Shown here piece after piece: positions 7,060 to 9,396 of a stretch of DNA of 9,396 bases; the stretch's first letter is position 1, and each line of letters starts with the position of its first letter. Below the pieces are notes generated by a model. That model saw nothing but the letters and a program-made list of their open reading frames with translations. It did not search any database and was not told the origin of the DNA. The stretch is from assembly GCA_030430105.1 (NCBI GenBank), contig JAUIFW010000037.1, forward strand, positions 1 through 9,396. The letters run 5' to 3'. The stretch is from a bacterium (GTDB lineage Bacteria > Patescibacteria > Gracilibacteria > 1-14-2-50-48-13). Made by a program: the position numbers and the translations under genes.

Positions 7060-7087
7060 TTGCAAAAAACGAGATATACGCTAATAT
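7060..7087 (+). promoter_or_regulatory. Promoter of rnpB
   Basis: TTGCAA (7060-7065), a 16-bp spacer and TAATAT (7082-7087) predict a start near 7093-7095. That coincides with the 5' strand of helix P1, as expected for an RNA whose 5' end is set by transcription. Confidence 0.6.
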
Positions 7088-7092
7088 ACAGC

Positions 7093-7473
7093 ATCTTCCA
7101 GAATGCATGTGTGTTGCCCGTATCCTTGGATATGGGAGGAAAGTCCGAGCAGCATATTGGAGGGCCCAGTTGCTAACGGCAACCGTGCGCATCGCAAGGT
7201 GCGTATAGGGAAAGTACCGCAGAGACTATACTACCACGTCAAACGTGGGAAAGGTGAAAAGAGTGAGGGTGTCATTTGGCTACCTCACTTCCCTCCTGAG
7301 TGTGGTGGAAAACCCTGGGTGCTGCAAGGCGGGATGGGTAGGTTGTGCGAGACCTTGTCTCCAATAGGCGCACAGTCTAGCCCGCTGCTAGAGGCAGGTG
7401 GCAACATCTGTTCGAGAGAGATAACACACCTTCCGCAAGGAGGACAGAACTCGGCTTACTGGTTCTGGAGGAT
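7093..7473 (+). ncRNA. rnpB: RNase P RNA, bacterial type A-like
   Basis: Catalytic RNA of ribonuclease P, which with the RnpA protein removes 5' leaders from tRNA precursors. The ends are set by helix P1: 7093-7103 pairs with 7463-7473 (11 bp including one G-U). P2 is GTGTGTT (7109-7115) with AACACAC (7423-7429). P3 is a short 8-bp hairpin (7117-7124/7129-7136). The core P4 helix pairs 7142-7149 with 7450-7456 and keeps the universally conserved bulged uridine at 7144 (E. coli U69), within AGGAAAGTCCGAGC and GGACAGAACTCGGCTT. P9 (7187-7204) is capped by a GCAA tetraloop, and a small P19-like hairpin (7429-7440) precedes the 3' core. The conserved GGTGAAAAG segment and a P12-like stem (GTGAGG/CCTCAC) follow. 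Length of ~381 nt is typical. Open frames crossing this region are not genes. The gene has its own promoter and terminator. Confidence 0.97.
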
Positions 7474-7481
7474 ATGTAAGG

Positions 7482-7506
7482 ACAGGATCTCATTGATCCT
7501 GTTTTT
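7482..7506 (+). terminator. Intrinsic terminator of rnpB
   Basis: ACAGGATC (7482-7489) pairs with GATCCTGT (7495-7502) around a TCATT loop, followed by five T (7502-7506). It lies 8 nt after the mature 3' end of rnpB. Confidence 0.9.
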
Positions 7507-7511
7507 ATATA

Positions 7512-7540
7512 TTGACAAGAAAGAAATCATAAAACATAAA
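7512..7540 (+). promoter_or_regulatory. Promoter of the 292-aa gene
   Basis: A perfect -35 TTGACA (7512-7517), a 17-bp spacer and CATAAA (7535-7540, 4/6) sit just after the rnpB terminator. TAAAGT (7537-7542) at 19 bp is an alternative -10. Transcription from near 7547 leaves a short leader containing the GGAG site. Confidence 0.55.
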
Positions 7541-7550
7541 GTAAAAAAAT

Positions 7551-7554
7551 GGAG
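7551..7554 (+). promoter_or_regulatory. Shine-Dalgarno site of the 292-aa gene
   Basis: GGAG lies 8 nt before the ATG at 7563 and fixes that start. It is the only annotated gene start in the window with a clear Shine-Dalgarno sequence. Confidence 0.65.
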
Positions 7555-7562
7555 ATGTCATC

Positions 7563-8441
7563 ATGGTAGAACCTGTAAAATTAGTCTTAAGTAGAATCGA
7601 AAAGTGTGGAAGTGCACTGCCACTTACCGAAAAAGCACAATGGCATTGCAAGGAAATGGCTACATATCTGTATCATGCTGTGCATTTATCACACAAATCA
7701 TTCCTGAGTAAGGGTGAAATACATGAGCTAAAAAACACTACGGAGTATGTAAAGCTTCACAATGCTAGAACATTACTATCTCCGAAAGAATACAAGGATA
7801 TTTGTATTGCAGCAGTTCTTGATGGGAAAAGGCTGAGGCTCTATCTAGATAACAAGGCACTAGGTAGGTTTGATGCATTCAGAAAAATATCGCTTCAGGT
7901 CGCTGGGATGTTTGATGATATAGCAAATGGAGGACGGGTAACATCATATCATGTGCTATCTCAGGATCAACGTGTAATGCGGCATATTGTGGATTCTAAA
8001 GAGTTTGGGGAGACATTCTTCCGAGGGCATTGGAGGCTTGTCCCTGCTCTGTATTTAGCACAGTTGGATGCATGTATTGAGTGTGTACCAATGAGCGTGA
8101 TGAAAAGATTTCAGTATCGATTCTCATCTGCCTGTCTTGTACAGATGTTATCAAAGGAAAAAATGACTCATGAGGTGGATAAAAAGTTGTTTGACTTTGT
8201 TCAAAATATGGAAAGTTTGAGTGTCTCGCTTCGAAGTAATGCTGATGCCTTCAAGGAAAAGAATCTTCAGAATACTGCAAAGCATCTGGCCGCAGTGCTC
8301 AAAGAAGTTGCAGAAATAGCTACACATGTACTACATGTTGAAGAATGTTTTGCAACGACGGTGCTGGCACCCATAGGTATAGAAAGAGGTGTATTTACGG
8401 AAAAGTTGCAGGAAACAAAAAGTAGACCACAGGTGCAGTAA
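7563..8441 (+). CDS. Unrecognised 292-aa protein
   Basis: I do not recognise a family. The product is soluble in appearance: no signal peptide, no membrane segment, and mostly helix-forming sequence. Residues ~1-60 are rich in His and Cys (EKAQWHCKEM, YHAVHLSHKS) without a clear metal motif; a basic patch DGKRLRLYLDNKALGR follows near 88-103. A mixed middle contains FFRGHWRLVPALYLAQLDAC. The C-terminal third (about 200-260) looks like long amphipathic helices (LRSNADAFKEKNLQNTAKHL) and could pack as a helical bundle. The start is supported by GGAG 8 nt upstream. The gene is isolated between its own promoter and terminator. Hand counts on three 60-base lines give 20, 26 and 26 G+C, against 30-34 in sampled lines of ftsI, prfB and the last gene, so it is AT-richer than its surroundings. 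Position after rnpB plus this composition hints at acquisition, but no integrase or direct repeats were seen. Confidence 0.8.
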   Translation: MVEPVKLVLSRIEKCGSALPLTEKAQWHCKEMATYLYHAVHLSHKSFLSKGEIHELKNTTEYVKLHNARTLLSPKEYKDICIAAVLDGKRLRLYLDNKALGRFDAFRKISLQVAGMFDDIANGGRVTSYHVLSQDQRVMRHIVDSKEFGETFFRGHWRLVPALYLAQLDACIECVPMSVMKRFQYRFSSACLVQMLSKEKMTHEVDKKLFDFVQNMESLSVSLRSNADAFKEKNLQNTAKHLAAVLKEVAEIATHVLHVEECFATTVLAPIGIERGVFTEKLQETKSRPQVQ

Positions 8442-8457
8442 ACTTGCCCTGCTAAGT

Positions 8458-8482
8458 AACCAGCTCGGAGAGCTGGTTTTTT
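8458..8482 (+). terminator. Intrinsic terminator of the 292-aa gene
   Basis: AACCAGCTC (8458-8466) pairs perfectly with GAGCTGGTT (8470-8478) around a GGA loop, with six T at 8477-8482. It starts 16 nt after the TAA stop. Confidence 0.92.
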
Positions 8483-8530
8483 GTTGAAGCATCTGTGAAT
8501 GTATAGATGAGTAAAAATGCTGCTCTTGAG

Positions 8531-8558
8531 TTGACTATTTATGCAAATATGCTATAAA
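8531..8558 (+). promoter_or_regulatory. Strong extended -10 promoter of the last gene
   Basis: TTGACT (8531-8536, 5/6), a 16-bp spacer and TATAAA (8553-8558, 5/6) with a preceding TGC extended -10. This is the best promoter in the window. The start near 8565 gives a ~17-nt pyrimidine-rich leader with no Shine-Dalgarno site before the ATG at 8582. Confidence 0.75.
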
Positions 8559-8581
8559 GATCACACTTTCAACCCCTGCCT

Positions 8582-9396
8582 ATGAACTATTCCAATCGCG
8601 CCTCAGAGAGTGTGTCTCTTGGAGAACAGTATCGAGCTCACTTTAATGAGGAAGTGCTCTTCTCTATGCCAGGTATCCGTATGTTACCTGGAGCACATCA
8701 AGTACTCGTACTTGATGGTGAGAGAGCTGCTTACCTCAATGAGTCAGGTATCAAGTGCGGTGAGGAGCCTACTATTGATGCAAAAGATGCAGTATTTGCT
8801 GCGTTGCAGCGGGATATTGAGCGGGGGGATGATATACAGTTTTCCTACGAGCGACTGCGCGCGGGGCGAAGAAAGCTGTCCATCGCTATTTCCTATACAC
8901 AAGTACCGGCAGGTGTTATGCCGGAAGGGCTACGCTCTACTATGGGATACACATTCGTACTTCCTGCAGAGATGAGCACGCTTGAGGAACTACGTGTCAT
9001 GCGATCACTTCGGGGATACATGCCAGCGAGGGTTGCTGAAGGGTTTGATGCACAGGTTGGTATAGTAGCCCGCTCTAGGGTCAATAAGGAGGATGTCATG
9101 GACCGCGCGAAGCGCAGAGCTGATGAGGTCAAGGCGCGGCTTAAATCTATGCTGGAAGAAAGTAAGCAGGCGATGGAGAGAGTGATGAATCATAGTTCCC
9201 TTTCAAAGGTTCCAGTTGCGAAGTCAGAGCCTAGAGGCGAAGAGTCGCGGGAGCATATGGTTAGAAATACTATTTATACTGAGCAAGAAGCACCTTCTGA
9301 AGGACGGATCGTATATGTAGAGGCACAGGATGTCACTCCTCGAACTCAGGAAGTAAAGAGCCAAGAGTCTGCTCCGGAAAGCATTTCGACATCTCA
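8582..9396 (+). CDS. Unrecognised protein, 3' truncated by the window
   Basis: The frame starting ATG AAC TAT TCC stays open for 271 codons to the end of the window; no stop is reached, so length is unknown. I recognise no family. Residues 1-~165 look like a globular mixed alpha/beta domain (FSMPGIRMLPGAHQVLVLDG, GYTFVLPAEMSTLEELRVMR). Residues ~168-206 form a charged helix likely to be a coiled coil (EDVMDRAKRRADEVKARLKS). From ~210 the sequence is polar, rich in Glu, Ser and Pro (SEPRGEESREH, KSQESAPESIST), as in a flexible linker. There is no signal peptide or membrane segment in the visible part. The ATG at 8582 fits a strong promoter with a start near 8565. Composition is like the housekeeping genes and unlike the 292-aa gene. 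Domain-coiled coil-linker order suggests a scaffold or adaptor with another domain downstream, but that is a guess. Confidence 0.8.
   Translation, partial: MNYSNRASESVSLGEQYRAHFNEEVLFSMPGIRMLPGAHQVLVLDGERAAYLNESGIKCGEEPTIDAKDAVFAALQRDIERGDDIQFSYERLRAGRRKLSIAISYTQVPAGVMPEGLRSTMGYTFVLPAEMSTLEELRVMRSLRGYMPARVAEGFDAQVGIVARSRVNKEDVMDRAKRRADEVKARLKSMLEESKQAMERVMNHSSLSKVPVAKSEPRGEESREHMVRNTIYTEQEAPSEGRIVYVEAQDVTPRTQEVKSQESAPESISTS
9086..9100 (+). promoter_or_regulatory. Internal Shine-Dalgarno plus in-frame ATG
   Basis: AAGGAGG (9086-9092) lies 5 nt before ATG (9098-9100), which is in frame as Met173 of the open gene. It could start a shorter product made of the coiled coil and the polar tail. The same bases also code for KED in the longer protein, so chance is possible. 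Confidence 0.3.

Noticed and set aside
7411..7418. GTTCGAGA resembling a tRNA T-loop
   Set aside because: It lies in the conserved 3' domain of rnpB and no tRNA cloverleaf can be folded around it.
7103..7594. 163-codon open frame across rnpB
   Set aside because: It lies over the RNase P RNA and its terminator; the RNA helices and conserved core explain the sequence, and the frame runs into the 292-aa gene in another phase.
8490..8509. CATCT/AGATG short inverted repeat
   Set aside because: Only 5 bp with a 10-nt loop, no T-run; expected by chance in AT-rich spacer.
8610..8975. 121-codon open frame on the plus strand
   Set aside because: It overlaps the longer open frame beginning at 8582, which has a strong promoter at the right distance and protein-like composition to the window end.

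Overview
The window carries conserved bacterial housekeeping genes and two genes I do not recognise. The likely source is a Candidate Phyla Radiation (Patescibacteria) bacterium, possibly near Peregrinibacteria/Peribacteria. This is inferred from the very long insert-bearing penicillin-binding protein, the lack of Shine-Dalgarno sites before most genes, the small P3 helix in RNase P RNA, and short dispersed TTTG/TGTCA-type repeats. No 16S rRNA or ribosomal protein gene is present to settle it. Release factor 2 with an SPF anticodon-like motif implies that UGA is read as stop, which argues against the UGA-glycine lineages (Gracilibacteria/Absconditabacteria).

Layout. 1-1737 (+): C-terminal part of a UvrD/PcrA helicase, cut by the window start. 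1765-2628 (-): convergent lipoprotein with a degenerate staphylococcal-nuclease-like domain and a C-terminal OB-fold-like region; a dispersed repeat arm and a perfect hairpin lie inside its coding sequence. 2629-2717: short divergent promoter region. 2718-5183 (+): FtsI-like transpeptidase (821 aa). 5237-6340 (+): prfB, GTG start, its stop codon buried in a strong terminator stem. 6341-6529: intergenic, holding that terminator, an 83-nt imperfect palindromic element related to the repeat in the lipoprotein gene, and the def promoter. 6530-7036 (+): def, peptide deformylase. 7093-7473 (+): rnpB, RNase P RNA, with its own promoter and terminator. 7563-8441 (+): unrecognised 292-aa protein, AT-richer than its neighbours, with its own promoter, Shine-Dalgarno site and terminator. 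8582-9396 (+): unrecognised protein still open at the window end, behind an excellent extended -10 promoter.

Functional links. prfB, def and rnpB all serve gene expression (termination at UAA/UGA, removal of N-terminal formyl groups, tRNA 5' maturation), but each seems to have its own promoter, so they are clustered rather than one clear operon. The transpeptidase and the lipoprotein both act outside the membrane and share a divergent promoter region. Most genes are monocistronic with leaders of about 17-30 nt. No tRNA, CRISPR array, transposase or phage gene was seen. I found no convincing new multi-gene system; the best leads are the repeat-containing pseudo-nuclease lipoprotein and the two unrecognised genes after rnpB.
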